Of a stretch of 64,000 bases of DNA, positions 32,714 through 42,989 are shown piece after piece (within the stretch, counting starts at the first letter, position 1; each line of letters begins with the position of its first letter). A program made the position numbers and the translations under genes. Source of the stretch: Opitutia bacterium (GTDB taxonomy: Bacteria; Verrucomicrobiota; Verrucomicrobiia; Opitutales; Opitutaceae); contig JACRHT010000016.1 in NCBI GenBank assembly GCA_016217545.1, positions 620,001 through 684,000 of the forward strand, given 5' to 3'. Under the pieces are notes generated by a model that was given only the letters and a program-made list of their open reading frames with translations, was not told the origin of the DNA and did no database searches.

Positions 32714-34849
32714 TTACGCGAGCACGGTCAGCGCCGCAGCGCGATCGCCGACGAAAACCTGGATTTCCCCCGGTTCGAGCACGCTGCGCCCTGCTGCATC
32801 TGGAAACGCAAAATCGCGCCGCGGCTCGATTTCCCAGCGAAAGACCCGCGATTCGCCCGGCGCCAGTTCCGCGGACTCGAAGTGCTTCAGGTCGCGCAAA
32901 GGCCGCGTGACGCTCGCCGCCGGATCACGGATGAACCACAGCACATGCTCCCGGCCCGCGCGCGAGCCGGTGTTGGTGACGGTGACTTCCGCCACAACCG
33001 TCTCGCCTTCACGCACGCTCGCACGCGACAGCCGAATCTCGCCGTAGCCAAACGTCGTGTAGCTCAGCCCGTGGCCGAACGCGTAGTGCGGCGTCGTTGG
33101 CACATCCTGATAAAAGCCCTCCGGGTCGCGCCGCGCACGCGGCCGCATATTGTGATAAAGCGGGATTTGCCCCGTCGTCCGCGGCCAGGTGATCGCGAGC
33201 CGACCCGAGGGGTTTGCCTCGCCGAGTAACACGCGCGCGATCGCCGCGCCCGCACGCGAGCCCGGCTGCCAAGCGGCGAGAATCGCGCCGACGCACGGCT
33301 CGAGACGGTGCAATTCCACCGGACGGCCCGTCACGAGGACGAGCGCCGTGGGCTTGCCCAGCGCGGCTAACTCAAGGCCAAGCTCCTCCTGCCATCCCGG
33401 CAAGCGGATCGAGGAGCGCGACGCGTTCTCGCCGCTCATGGACCACTGCTCGCCCAGACACAGCACGACGAAATCCGCCGCACGCGCCGCCGCCAACGCC
33501 GCCGCGAAACCTTCGCGTCCCCCGCCCTCGATGGCGCAACCCGCCACGACAGTGAGCTCCACGCCCGCCGGAAGCCGCGCGCGCAACTCCTCGGCGATGC
33601 TCGGCGTCTCATCGCCGCGGCCCTGCTGCGCCCACGATCCGAGCAACGCGCCGCGATCGAGCGCGAGTGGCCCGATCAACGCCACGCGTCGCACGGTCGC
33701 CGGCAGCGGCAGGGTGTCACCGTCGTTCTTCAGCAAGACGAGCGAGCGCAAGGCGACTTCCTCGCACAGCGAGAGCTGCGGTGTCGTCGGTGCCGCACCG
33801 GTGAGCGCAGTCGGCTCGACGAGGGGCCGCTCGAAAAGACCGATCGCGAACTTCACCCGCAGCACGCGCCGGACCGCCTCGTCCACCACGGCCAGCGGCA
33901 CGCTCCCGCTGCGCACGAGCGCCGCGAGGTGTCGCCGGTAGAATCCGTCGGCCATGTTCAGGTCCACGCCGGCGGTGAGCGCGAGCGCAGCGGCTTCTTG
34001 CTCGGTCGCGGCGTAGCCTTGATTCATCAACTGCAACACGGCGTTCCAGTCCGAGACGACGAGGCCCTCGAAGTTCCAGCGTTCGCGGAGTATCTCCGTC
34101 AGCGTTTGCCGATGCGCCGAAGTCGGCACGCCGTTCAGATCGTTGAACGCGCTCATCACCGACAGCGCGCCCGCCCGCACACCCGCTTCGAACGGCGGCA
34201 GGTGGCGCTCCCACAGCGCCTGCGGCGAGATTTCCGTCGCGCTGTAGTCGCGCCCGCCCTCGGAGGCGCCGTAGCCGACGTAGTGCTTCAAACACGCGGC
34301 GATCGGCACCGGAGCTTCCTGGTAGCCGCGCACAGAGGCCTCGGCGAAACGGCTCGAGGCGAACGGCGACTCGCCGAACGTTTCCGCGACGCGGCCCCAG
34401 CGCGGGTCCGTGCAGTGATCGACCATCGGCGCGAACGTCCAATCCACGCCGTGCGCGCGCGCCATCTCCGCGGTCGCCTCGCACGCGCGCCGAACCAGCT
34501 CCGGATCCCACGTGCACGCCTGTGCCAGCGGGATCGGCGCGATCGCGCGGTAGCCGTGGATGACGTCGCAACCGAAGATCGCCGGGATGCCGAGCCGGGA
34601 TTGCTCGACGCACATCCTCTGGAGCGCGTTGCGCGTGGTCAGATCGGCGGTGAGCCCGTTCAGGATGAACGAGCCATAGGTCGGACGAAACTCGTCGGGC
34701 CGCTCCGCGATGTTGTTCGGATTGGCGTCGCCGATGCCACACTGGTGCAGCTGGTCGATCTTTTCCTCGAGCGTCATGCGCGCGAGAAGATCCTCGACGC
34801 GCGCGGCGACCGGGACCGACGGATCACGGAAAAGAGGAACTTCGCTCAT
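32714..34849 (-). CDS. GH3 beta-glucosidase, cytoplasmic
   Basis: A 711-residue BglX-type GH3 enzyme: (beta/alpha)8 domain (about 10-330), alpha/beta sandwich (about 370-580) and fibronectin-III-like C-terminal domain (about 625-710). The nucleophile is Asp267 (GLVVSDWNAV), and the substrate-site KHY element is at 189-191. It hydrolyses terminal beta-glucosides from the non-reducing end. There is no signal peptide, in contrast to the other GH3 of this operon (37466-39685), so the pair would split the work between periplasm and cytoplasm. Its ATG overlaps the GDSL esterase stop (ATGA). With GH94 and GH144-type genes nearby, sophorose or short beta-1,2-gluco-oligosaccharides are the likeliest substrates. 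Confidence 0.9.
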   Translation of the reverse strand: MSEVPLFRDPSVPVAARVEDLLARMTLEEKIDQLHQCGIGDANPNNIAERPDEFRPTYGSFILNGLTADLTTRNALQRMCVEQSRLGIPAIFGCDVIHGYRAIAPIPLAQACTWDPELVRRACEATAEMARAHGVDWTFAPMVDHCTDPRWGRVAETFGESPFASSRFAEASVRGYQEAPVPIAACLKHYVGYGASEGGRDYSATEISPQALWERHLPPFEAGVRAGALSVMSAFNDLNGVPTSAHRQTLTEILRERWNFEGLVVSDWNAVLQLMNQGYAATEQEAAALALTAGVDLNMADGFYRRHLAALVRSGSVPLAVVDEAVRRVLRVKFAIGLFERPLVEPTALTGAAPTTPQLSLCEEVALRSLVLLKNDGDTLPLPATVRRVALIGPLALDRGALLGSWAQQGRGDETPSIAEELRARLPAGVELTVVAGCAIEGGGREGFAAALAAARAADFVVLCLGEQWSMSGENASRSSIRLPGWQEELGLELAALGKPTALVLVTGRPVELHRLEPCVGAILAAWQPGSRAGAAIARVLLGEANPSGRLAITWPRTTGQIPLYHNMRPRARRDPEGFYQDVPTTPHYAFGHGLSYTTFGYGEIRLSRASVREGETVVAEVTVTNTGSRAGREHVLWFIRDPAASVTRPLRDLKHFESAELAPGESRVFRWEIEPRRDFAFPDAAGRSVLEPGEIQVFVGDRAAALTVLA

Positions 34850-35532
34850 CACTTCACGAACGGCGTGAGCAACTTCGTCCACACGGCGTAGCCGCCCGCG
34901 GCCATGTGCAGCCGATCGCTCGTGTAGAGCGATTCGTCGGGGCGGCCGTTCGCGGCCAGCATCGCGGGGTTGGTTTCCACGTAGGCGCGGCGCGGATCGG
35001 CGGCGCAAAATTTCGCGAGTGCCGCGTTGGCCGCGACCATCTTGTCCCGAAGCTGCCAGCGCGAGGGCGCGAACTGCAGCGAGACGAACAGGATCTTCGT
35101 CGCGGGACGCGCGGCATGGACCTTCGCGCAGAACGCCTCGAAATCTTGCGCGACCTGCTCCGGGGTCTTGCCCGACGCGATATCATTCGTCCCCGCGTAG
35201 AACACGATCAGCCGCGGATGATGCGGCAGGATCACTCGGTCGAAGTGCACGATCGAGTCTACGATCTGCGAGCCACCGAAGCCGCGATTGACGACAGGAA
35301 CCCCGGGAAAGTCCTCCTTGAGCGTCTTCCACAGTCGAATCGACGAACTGCCGGCGAACAACACGCAATCCGGTGCGCTCGGCGCCGCCGCGTCCTGCGC
35401 GGCAAAAGCGGCCATGTCTTTCGACCAATCGGCAGACGAGACCGGATCGGCCGCGAGCGCCACGAACGGTGAGACTAGAACCAGAGCCGCGGCAATGGCC
35501 GCAAAGCGACGGAGGGCTTTGAACGATTTCAT
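34849..35532 (-). CDS. Secreted SGNH/GDSL hydrolase
   Basis: A 227-residue protein with a signal peptide (about 1-28, ending ALAAD). The SGNH blocks are FAGSSSIRLW (nucleophile serine within 61-66), NRGFGGS (block II Gly), FYAGTND (block III Asn) and SDRLHM (Asp/His). This form resembles lysophospholipase/acetylhydrolase (PAF-AH-like) SGNH proteins found beside glycosidases in Planctomycetes and Verrucomicrobia. It probably removes acyl groups from the saccharide handled by the locus B operon. Both ends overlap neighbours by 4 bases (ATGA at 35529-35532 and 34846-34849), showing translational coupling. Confidence 0.85.
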   Translation of the reverse strand: MKSFKALRRFAAIAAALVLVSPFVALAADPVSSADWSKDMAAFAAQDAAAPSAPDCVLFAGSSSIRLWKTLKEDFPGVPVVNRGFGGSQIVDSIVHFDRVILPHHPRLIVFYAGTNDIASGKTPEQVAQDFEAFCAKVHAARPATKILFVSLQFAPSRWQLRDKMVAANAALAKFCAADPRRAYVETNPAMLAANGRPDESLYTSDRLHMAAGGYAVWTKLLTPFVK

Positions 35533-37469
35533 GGATTGGGAGATTTCTGGTGCGCCGGCGCGACGAACTCCTGCCAGAGCGCATCGGCCACGTAACCCGC
35601 GGCGGTCGCAAACGCGCGACCGGCCTTGTCCATCCGGCCGGTTCGCGGATCCACGCCTTCAGTGATGATGCCCCCGTCCCACGCGCTCGCGCGCAGGATC
35701 TTCAGGGCGTGCTCGCGGCCGCGTTTCAACTGCAGGTGATCCGCCACGCTCCACGACGTCGTGAACGGCACACGATAACTGCCAGGCAGGCCGAACGGCT
35801 CGGTCGAATAGGAAAATGGATACGCCGCAGAGTGAAGCCAGTCGTAGGTGCGCGCAAACGTCGGATCGTCCTCGGCCACGAGGCCGACGAGCGGCATCTT
35901 CATCTGCGAGCCCGGCGGCACTTCGGTGAAGACGTGCGTGCGGCCATCGGTCGCGCTGGCGAAGATGGGCTCGCGCCCGCCCGGCGGCACCGCCACGCAA
36001 TGACGCAGGATGGCGGCCTTCAGGGCATCGGCCCGTTGCGCGGCGTCGGTCGATGCGCCGGCATCGCCCAGCGCCGCGTAGAGCGCGCTGAGTTCACGCA
36101 GCGCCTGCCACGCGAGCGCGTTGGCATAGGTGATGAAGGGGAGTTTCTGAAATTCATCCTGCGAGTCCTGCAGCGACGAGTAGAGTCCCGTCGTCGCATC
36201 GAAACGGCCGAGCAAGCGCTCGCACAGCGCCTTGATCGCCACGCGATGTCCGGTGACGAACGCGAGGTCGCGAGTTTGCCGCCAATAGCGGCCGAGCGCG
36301 ACCAGCGGCGCCACGGCCTCGTCGAGTTGGAAACCGTCCTCGAGCACCGAGCCATCGATGTAGCGGCTGTGCGTGCCGGTGTTCCGCAGTTGCGTCGTGA
36401 GCGCGTAGTCGAGCGCGTCGCGCGCGAGCGCCGGATCGATGTCGAGCAGGCCGGGGAACGACCACAGCATCGCGTCGCGGTCCCAATACGCCGCCGAAAC
36501 GTAGTAGCGCGGGCTCCGCGAGGTGATCCCGACGAGTTGCTCCGTATCGAGCGTCCGTCCCCACGCGTAGAGGGCGGTGAACAGCAGATTGCGGTTCATC
36601 AGCAGATCGAGGTCCGCCTGGCCGGTCGTGCCGGTGCGCGCGCGGCACCAGGCGGCCGCGCGACCCATCACGCCGTCAACGCCGTCGCGTTCGGTGTTTT
36701 CGCGCAGCACGCGCGCGGCGTGCACGGCGCTGTTCTCCTCGAGTCCCACGCTGAGAAAGAAGATCGCCTCCACCGTCGCGCCGGGTGGGACCGTGAATTC
36801 TCGCATCGCGTCGATGCCGGGCGCGCCTTTCCCGGCACCCGGGTTCGGCTGCACGCGCGCTCTCGGGGCGTTCAAGGCCCAGGCGAAAAGCGTGTCGTGC
36901 GTGATGAAACTGAACATCGACGTATCGCCCGTGGAAAATTCCCGCGAGCCGCGCAGCGCCACGGGGGCGTAGGTGACGCGATTCAACGCGCCCCAGGAGG
37001 TGCGCACGCCGAGGTGAGCGGCGACCGGCTGAGTCCGCCGGTTCGTGAGCGTCAATCGGATCATCGCCGCGCGCGCACCGGGCGGCACGCAGTAAGTGAG
37101 CGTGCGTTCGAGTCCGTCGGCGGCGAGTCGCGCCGTCGGAATCCAATACTCGATCAGCTCCCACTGCGGCGCGCGAAACGGCAGCGGTTGTCCGTCGACT
37201 TCGAAATACGGCTGGAGCGCCGGCGCGCCGCCCTCGCCCACCACTTCCAAGAGACCGCGATCGCGCATCGAGAGCACATTGAAGCTGTCGAGCGCTCCGT
37301 CGGCCGCGCGAATCGTCGGGAGCGAGATCAGTTCGTTGCCGGTTGGCAGGACGTCGTCCGGCCCCAGCGCGATCGCGAAGCGCCGTGGCTCGTCCGCGCC
37401 TGCGCAACCGAGCGCGAGGGCCAGTCCGACCCACGCGACGGCGATGGCGCGGCGGAGCGGCATCGTCAT
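35529..37469 (-). CDS. Six-hairpin ((alpha/alpha)6) glycosidase-like protein
   Basis: A 646-residue exported protein. The signal peptide ends LALGCAG, with Cys20 a possible lipid anchor. An N-terminal beta-sandwich (about 30-260) precedes an (alpha/alpha)6 barrel (about 275-640). SAAYWDRDAMLWSFPGLLDID and GSVLEDGFQLDEAVAPLVALGRYW are typical barrel helices of glucoamylase/GH125/GH94-related enzymes, with acidic clusters in the expected cleft. No single GH family can be assigned by eye. It lies in the middle of the GH3-esterase-GH3 operon, overlapping both neighbours by ATGA. A role in trimming the same oligosaccharides is inferred. An in-frame ATG at 37463 is an alternative start two codons on. 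Confidence 0.72.
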   Translation of the reverse strand: MTMPLRRAIAVAWVGLALALGCAGADEPRRFAIALGPDDVLPTGNELISLPTIRAADGALDSFNVLSMRDRGLLEVVGEGGAPALQPYFEVDGQPLPFRAPQWELIEYWIPTARLAADGLERTLTYCVPPGARAAMIRLTLTNRRTQPVAAHLGVRTSWGALNRVTYAPVALRGSREFSTGDTSMFSFITHDTLFAWALNAPRARVQPNPGAGKGAPGIDAMREFTVPPGATVEAIFFLSVGLEENSAVHAARVLRENTERDGVDGVMGRAAAWCRARTGTTGQADLDLLMNRNLLFTALYAWGRTLDTEQLVGITSRSPRYYVSAAYWDRDAMLWSFPGLLDIDPALARDALDYALTTQLRNTGTHSRYIDGSVLEDGFQLDEAVAPLVALGRYWRQTRDLAFVTGHRVAIKALCERLLGRFDATTGLYSSLQDSQDEFQKLPFITYANALAWQALRELSALYAALGDAGASTDAAQRADALKAAILRHCVAVPPGGREPIFASATDGRTHVFTEVPPGSQMKMPLVGLVAEDDPTFARTYDWLHSAAYPFSYSTEPFGLPGSYRVPFTTSWSVADHLQLKRGREHALKILRASAWDGGIITEGVDPRTGRMDKAGRAFATAAGYVADALWQEFVAPAHQKSPNP

Positions 37470-39685
37470 TCGAGCTTGAAGCTCGCCGTGAGCGTCGCCG
37501 TCGAATCCGTGCCGACGAAAACGTCGAAGTCGCCCGGCTCGGCGCCGAAGGTCATGTCGCCGCGCCAGAACGAGAGGTCGGCCGGCGTCAGTTGGAACGA
37601 CACGTCGCGCGCCTCGCCGGCGGCGAGTTCGATTTTCTGAAAGCCCTTCAGCTCGCGCACGGGCCGCGTCAAGGAGCCGACGCGGTCGCGCACGTAGAGT
37701 TGCACGACTTCCTCGCCGGTGCGTTGGCCGGCATTGCGCACGCGCGCCGTGACGGTGATCGCACCGTCCGCGGTGAGCGCCGGAGCGCTGAGGCGGAGCT
37801 GGTCGTAGGCGAACGTCGTGTAGCTCAGGCCGTAGCCGAACGGATACTGCGGCGTGTTGGGCGAGTCGATGTAGTGCGAGAAATACGGGTCCTTCGGATC
37901 CTTGGGCTCGGGACGGCCAGAATTCTTGTGCGCGTAGAACAGCGGGATCTGTCCCACTGAGCGCGGCCAGCTGAGCGGCAGCTTGCCGGACGGATTGTAG
38001 GCGCCCGTGAGCACATCGGCGATCGCCGGTCCGCCCATCGTGCCGGGGTGCCAGGGGACGAGGATGGCGTCGACGAGAGCGTCGACTTTGTCCACCAACT
38101 GGGGCCGGCCCGCCATCACGAGCAGCACGACCGGCTTGCCGGCCTTGTGCAGCTCCTCGAGGAGGGCGACCTGCTGGCCGGAAAAATCGAGCGACGTGCG
38201 GCTGGTGCACTCGCCCGATTGGAAAACATCCTCACCCAACGCCATGATGACGACGTCGGACGCATCGGCGGCGGCGCGCGCGGCCGCGAAGCCGCTGCGA
38301 TCGTCGCTGCGCGTGTCGCATCCCGGCGCGTAGCGCAGGTTGTCCCCGTAGAGAGCTTGGAGCGCGGCGCGCACCGTGACCGTGTCCTTGCGGTCGACTT
38401 GGGCGTGCCAGGTGCCGACTTGATCGAGCGGCGCGTCGGCGAGAGGGCCGACGAGCGCAACCTTGAGCGCGGTGGTCTTCAGCGGGAGCACGTCACCCTT
38501 GTTCTTGAGCAGGACGCACGAACGACGCGCGAGATCGCGCGCGGCTCGGAGGTGATCCGGATGCAGCAACAACTTCTCCTGCCGGGCCGGATCGCAAAAA
38601 CGATACGGATCATCGAACAGGCCGAGCTGGAACTTCACCGCGAGGATCGCGCCGACCGCTTGGTCGAGGCGAGCCATGGAAACTTTTCCCTCACGCACGA
38701 GGCCGGCGAGATACGGGCCGAAGGCGCCGTTCTCCATATCCATGTCGAGGCCGGCGTTGAAAGACTTCAACGCCGCATCGCGAACGTCGGTGACGTTGCC
38801 GTGCGCGCGCATCTCGGTGACGCTCGCCCAGTCGGAGACGACGAAGCCCTTGAAACCCCACTCGCGGCGCAGAACCTGATCGAGCAGGAACGGGTTCGCG
38901 GAGCACGGCGTGCCATCGAGGTCATTGAAGGCGGCCATGAAGGTGGCGACGCCGGCCTCTTTCGCGGCGCGGAACGGCGGCAGGTAGACGTCGCGCAACT
39001 GGCGCTCGGTCACGTCGGTCGTGAAGTAATCGCGGCCCGCCTGCGCGGCGCCGTAAGCGGCGAAGTGCTTCGCGCAGGCCAGCACGCGATCGGTGCCGGC
39101 GAAAGTGCCATCGCCTTGGAAACCGCGCACCCGCGCGCGCGCCACGGCGGAGCCGAGGAACGGATCCTCGCCCGCGCTCTCGGCGATGCGGCCCCAGCGC
39201 GGGTCGCGCGCGATGTCGACCATCGGGGCGAACGTCCAGTGAAGACCGGCGGCCGAGGCCTCGATGGCGGCGATGTGCTCGGCTTGCTCGATGCGGGCCA
39301 TGTCCCACGAGGAGGCCGAAGCGAGCGGGATCGGGAAAAGCGTCCGGTAGCCGTGGATGACGTCGAGGCCGAAGAGCAACGGAATGCGCAGGCGCGAATG
39401 CTCGACAGCGATCTGCTGCCATTTGCGCGTCTGCTCGGCGCCGACGACATTCAGCATGCTGCCGACCTCGCCTTTCTCGAGCTGCGGCGTGATCGAGGAG
39501 TCGGAGGCGGGGCCCGTCATATCCTCGCGCGAGGAATACTGGACGAGCTGGCCGACCTTTTCCTCGAGTGTCATGCGCGACAACAGATCGCGCACGCGGT
39601 CATCGACCGACGGCGTCGGGGCCGCGCGCAACACGAGGCCGGTGGTGACGAACAGGAGAAGCAGAGCGTGACGCAGGAGGGACAT
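37466..39685 (-). CDS. GH3 beta-glucosidase, secreted (BglX-like)
   Basis: A 739-residue periplasmic GH3 enzyme with a signal peptide (about 1-21). The first domain (about 25-360) holds KHF at 206-208 and the nucleophile Asp285 (GFVVSDWASV). The second, alpha/beta domain (about 390-590) and the fibronectin-III-like domain (about 650-735) complete the BglX layout. HPGTMGGPAIADVLTGAYNPSGKLPLSWPRSVGQIP is the usual family signature. It hydrolyses beta-linked gluco-oligosaccharides; BglX-type enzymes include several with a preference for sophorose (beta-1,2). It is the first gene of the overlapping four-gene block. The ATG at 39685 was chosen as the signal peptide start. Confidence 0.91.
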   Translation of the reverse strand: MSLLRHALLLLFVTTGLVLRAAPTPSVDDRVRDLLSRMTLEEKVGQLVQYSSREDMTGPASDSSITPQLEKGEVGSMLNVVGAEQTRKWQQIAVEHSRLRIPLLFGLDVIHGYRTLFPIPLASASSWDMARIEQAEHIAAIEASAAGLHWTFAPMVDIARDPRWGRIAESAGEDPFLGSAVARARVRGFQGDGTFAGTDRVLACAKHFAAYGAAQAGRDYFTTDVTERQLRDVYLPPFRAAKEAGVATFMAAFNDLDGTPCSANPFLLDQVLRREWGFKGFVVSDWASVTEMRAHGNVTDVRDAALKSFNAGLDMDMENGAFGPYLAGLVREGKVSMARLDQAVGAILAVKFQLGLFDDPYRFCDPARQEKLLLHPDHLRAARDLARRSCVLLKNKGDVLPLKTTALKVALVGPLADAPLDQVGTWHAQVDRKDTVTVRAALQALYGDNLRYAPGCDTRSDDRSGFAAARAAADASDVVIMALGEDVFQSGECTSRTSLDFSGQQVALLEELHKAGKPVVLLVMAGRPQLVDKVDALVDAILVPWHPGTMGGPAIADVLTGAYNPSGKLPLSWPRSVGQIPLFYAHKNSGRPEPKDPKDPYFSHYIDSPNTPQYPFGYGLSYTTFAYDQLRLSAPALTADGAITVTARVRNAGQRTGEEVVQLYVRDRVGSLTRPVRELKGFQKIELAAGEARDVSFQLTPADLSFWRGDMTFGAEPGDFDVFVGTDSTATLTASFKLE

Positions 39686-39750
39686 GATGGGGGAGACGAC
39701 GTTGGGCCGCACACGTGCGGGCGGCACGCGCGCGGCAGCGACCGGGAAGT

Positions 39751-42700
39751 TCAGTAAGCAATCGACAGTTTCGCCGGGAGGCTGTCGATGCGGATTTCGT
39801 TTTGGTGCATCAGTTTTCCGTCACCGTGCACGGAACGGATCGGACGCGAAAGCGGCGAGCGCACGACGATGCCGCCGGCGGGCACTTTCACGCCGTCGGC
39901 GATGGAGACTTCCACCGCATTCACGGAGCCGTCGGCCGCGCGCTGGCTCTTCACGGTGTAACTGATTTTGCCGAAGTAGGTGGGCATCGAGACGACCTCG
40001 ATGCCGGCGGGATCGGTCACCCACGCATCGGACACGCCGGCGGCGAGGACGAGCGCGTCGTCCTGTTCGCGCTCGTAGACGAACATGCCGCGCACGGACC
40101 GGATGAAGTCGGAGCCGCACCACGTGTGCGGCATGTCGCCGATCGTGCGCGGGGTCTTCGGATCGCGGAAGACGACTTCGGCCCAATGGTTCCAGCCGGC
40201 CGGGCGGCGCAGCGACATGAAGTAGTCGAGGCAGGCCTGCGCGCGGTCCTTTTGCCCGAGGTAGACGAAGGAACCGATCACGCGGTTCTCGTAGGGCGTG
40301 AGGTCGAGCCACTCCATCTTGCCGTCGCGGCGGGCGACGAAACGCTCGAAGTATTTCTCGAACGTGCGGCTGAGCGCCGGTTCGGGCAGGAGGCCGACTT
40401 CGTTGCCGGGTTGCACGAGCACGGTCGTGGAGGTCGCATCGAAGTCGCCGAGTTCCGCGCAACCCGGGATGTAGTCCACCTTCGTGTTCTGCATCGCGAG
40501 GCGGATGGAGTTGTAGAAGTCCTTGCGGAAGTCGTCGCGCTCCGCGGCAAACTCCTTCGCAGCGGCCGTCTCGCCAAGGATCTCGGCGATGGTGGCGGCG
40601 TCCTTCAGGCCGCGCAGCGTGAAGGCGTCGTCCCAGTAGGAATGCATCGGCTTGGCGCTGTAGCCCTCGTGGCTGATCGACTCGGGCATGAGACCGTAGA
40701 ACGCGCGCTGCTCGGCCGTGCCGCTGATGAACGGCTCCACCTTGCGCGTCGCGCGGAGTTCCTGGATGTAGCGCACGGTGCGGACGACGTGCGGCCACTT
40801 CGTGCGGAGCCACTCCTTGTCGTGCGTGAAGTGGTAGACCTGCATGAACAGGTAGATGAGCTGGCCATGGCTGTCGTTCTCGGGCGTCGGATCGGCGCCG
40901 AGGCGGTCGACGACGCAGGGCACTTTGCCGCTCGGAAACTGGAACGGCGCATACCAATCGGCGAACGCCTTCACGGCGTCGTTGAGACCGAGTTCGAGCA
41001 GCGCGGTCGAGGTGAGCGAGCCGTCGCGAATCCACGAGCGCTGGTAGTTGCGCGAGCCCGGCTGGAAGCGCACGCCGTCCTGATTGATGAAAATGTAGGC
41101 GAGGTTCGACTTGATGGTGTCGATCACCGGCTGCGCCGACGCCGGCAAGCGCACCTGGAACAGGTCGAGGCGCGACTCCCACATCGCGCGCGTGGCCTTC
41201 TGCGCGGCGTCGACGTAGCGCGCGGCTTCGGCGGCGGAGACGTTGGCCGGGATCGGCTGTGTCGGCTGGTGGAACGGCGAAGCGAGGCGCACTTCGTGGC
41301 TCGCGCCGGTGCCGAGATCGAAATCGTAGGCGAGCGCGCCGGAGGCGAAACCGGCGGCGTCCTCGGCGGACGTGGCCGCGGGCAAGCGGCCGCGAGCGAG
41401 GTGCTCGACGATCTCGCCGGACTCGAACGGGGTCGCACCGAACGCGCTCGGGCGGTCGAGCGGGATGACGCGGCGCGCGCCGACTTGCACGACGCCGTCG
41501 ACGAGCGCGACGCGCTCCACGCGCGCCCAGCCGGCGGCGCGGAAGATGTTTTGCCACGGCGGGTCGACCATGAAGGGCCGCACCGCGAGGAAGAGTTTTC
41601 CCTTCACCGGCGCGCCGGCATTCGTGAGCTGGTAGCGCGTGAGCAGCACGCTGTCCGCGCCGGCGGCACCGGCGGCGAAGGTCGTGATGCGCAGCGTGAG
41701 GTCGCCGCGTTTCCATTCGACGGTGGGAATCGGGAGGTAGCCGGCTTCGAGCGATTGCGAGAGCTGGACGTCGCTCCAGGTCACGAGCTGGCCGTCGACA
41801 TAGAGGAAGGGCTCGACGGTGAAGGACCCGCGCGCGACCTCGATCTGGCCGGTCTCACCGATGAGCGCGTTGTCGCCGTCGGCCGGGCTGCCGGCGGTCG
41901 TCCAGTAGCACTGTTCGCCGATGTAGAATTTCGGGAAGAAGCCCCGCCGCTCGCGGCGCGCGATGGCTTCGAAGAAGGTGTTCTCGTTCTGGCCGAATTG
42001 CGGGGGCTGCACTTCGAGGCGCGCGAGTTCGGCGCCCTTGGCGACTTCCTCCGGCGGCAATTCGAGGCGGAGCAGGTTGCCTTGCTGCTCGGGCAGGTAG
42101 ACGTAGTCGCGTCCGCCGTTGCCGCGCGAGACGGAGGCGACGGTGCGCCACTCGCGTCCGTCGGCGGAGAGTTGCACCGCGTAGCTCGCCGCGGCCTTGC
42201 CGGGCGCCCAATCGAGGATGAGGCCGCCGATCTCACGCTCGTGCGCGAAATCGATCGTCAGGGCCGCCTCCCCTTCCCCGGGCGCAACGGACCAGTGCTC
42301 AACCACGGTGCCGTGCACATCGGCCGTCGGTGCGCCGACGCTGGCTTGGACCGTGGCGCGAGCGGCGGCGGCCGCCGCGTCGTCGATCGGCGCGAAGCGG
42401 AGATTGGAAATGTAGATGCGGCCCACGCCGCCGGTGGCGGTGGCGACCGTGAACTCGATCGCGCGAATGCGCTTCGGCTCTGGAATGCGATGCGGGCCCC
42501 AGCCGAACGAGATGTGGCGCTTACGCACGTGCTGCGTTTCGAACTGCGCCGGGAAGGTGAACGAGAGCCGCTTCGCCATCCAGACGTTGTCGTGCTCGTC
42601 GATCAGCTTCACTTCGAAGTTGTTCACCTGGCACTCGCCGCGCAGCTCAAAGGTCAACTGGTAGTTCGCGGGCAACTCGAGATCGACCGCCTTGCGCGCC

Positions 42701-42939
42701 GTGGCGTAGCCGTAGGCATGGCTGAGATCGAAATCGAGGACGACCGCGCCGCCGGTCTTGCCGGTGGCATGGCCGATCTTGGCCTGCGCACCCTCAGAGG
42801 TGACAGCAGTCCAACCGGCGACGCTGGCAAAGTCGTCGAGCTGGCGCGGCTGCGCGCAACCCAAGGCGGCAGCGGCGAGCGCGACCGCAGCGGCGGCGAG
42901 GCGAACGAGCGGACGGAGTGAAACGGAGTTCGTATTCAT
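39751..42939 (-). CDS. Large exported glycosidase: two beta-sandwich binding domains + six-hairpin barrel
   Basis: A 1062-residue exported protein with a signal peptide (about 1-29; LGC suggests possible lipidation). An N-terminal CIA30/CBM-like beta-sandwich (about 33-185) is followed by an F5/8 type C (discoidin) domain (about 195-325). The C-terminal two thirds has a beta-sandwich (about 335-560) and an (alpha/alpha)6 barrel (about 580-960) with NYQRSWIRDGSLTSTALLELG, YWDDAFTLRGLKDA and YENRVIGSFVYLG. Barrels of this type occur in GH15, GH94, GH144 and the newer endo-beta-1,2-glucanase families. The reaction is unassigned, but its position directly before the GH3 operon and after the GPH transporter makes it part of the same pathway. 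It is the second largest gene in the window. Confidence 0.72.
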   Translation of the reverse strand: MNTNSVSLRPLVRLAAAAVALAAAALGCAQPRQLDDFASVAGWTAVTSEGAQAKIGHATGKTGGAVVLDFDLSHAYGYATARKAVDLELPANYQLTFELRGECQVNNFEVKLIDEHDNVWMAKRLSFTFPAQFETQHVRKRHISFGWGPHRIPEPKRIRAIEFTVATATGGVGRIYISNLRFAPIDDAAAAAARATVQASVGAPTADVHGTVVEHWSVAPGEGEAALTIDFAHEREIGGLILDWAPGKAAASYAVQLSADGREWRTVASVSRGNGGRDYVYLPEQQGNLLRLELPPEEVAKGAELARLEVQPPQFGQNENTFFEAIARRERRGFFPKFYIGEQCYWTTAGSPADGDNALIGETGQIEVARGSFTVEPFLYVDGQLVTWSDVQLSQSLEAGYLPIPTVEWKRGDLTLRITTFAAGAAGADSVLLTRYQLTNAGAPVKGKLFLAVRPFMVDPPWQNIFRAAGWARVERVALVDGVVQVGARRVIPLDRPSAFGATPFESGEIVEHLARGRLPAATSAEDAAGFASGALAYDFDLGTGASHEVRLASPFHQPTQPIPANVSAAEAARYVDAAQKATRAMWESRLDLFQVRLPASAQPVIDTIKSNLAYIFINQDGVRFQPGSRNYQRSWIRDGSLTSTALLELGLNDAVKAFADWYAPFQFPSGKVPCVVDRLGADPTPENDSHGQLIYLFMQVYHFTHDKEWLRTKWPHVVRTVRYIQELRATRKVEPFISGTAEQRAFYGLMPESISHEGYSAKPMHSYWDDAFTLRGLKDAATIAEILGETAAAKEFAAERDDFRKDFYNSIRLAMQNTKVDYIPGCAELGDFDATSTTVLVQPGNEVGLLPEPALSRTFEKYFERFVARRDGKMEWLDLTPYENRVIGSFVYLGQKDRAQACLDYFMSLRRPAGWNHWAEVVFRDPKTPRTIGDMPHTWCGSDFIRSVRGMFVYEREQDDALVLAAGVSDAWVTDPAGIEVVSMPTYFGKISYTVKSQRAADGSVNAVEVSIADGVKVPAGGIVVRSPLSRPIRSVHGDGKLMHQNEIRIDSLPAKLSIAY

Positions 42940-42989
42940 CGCTTGAAAAGAGATTGGGCCAAGTGCGCCGGCCCTGACGGCGGGCGAAC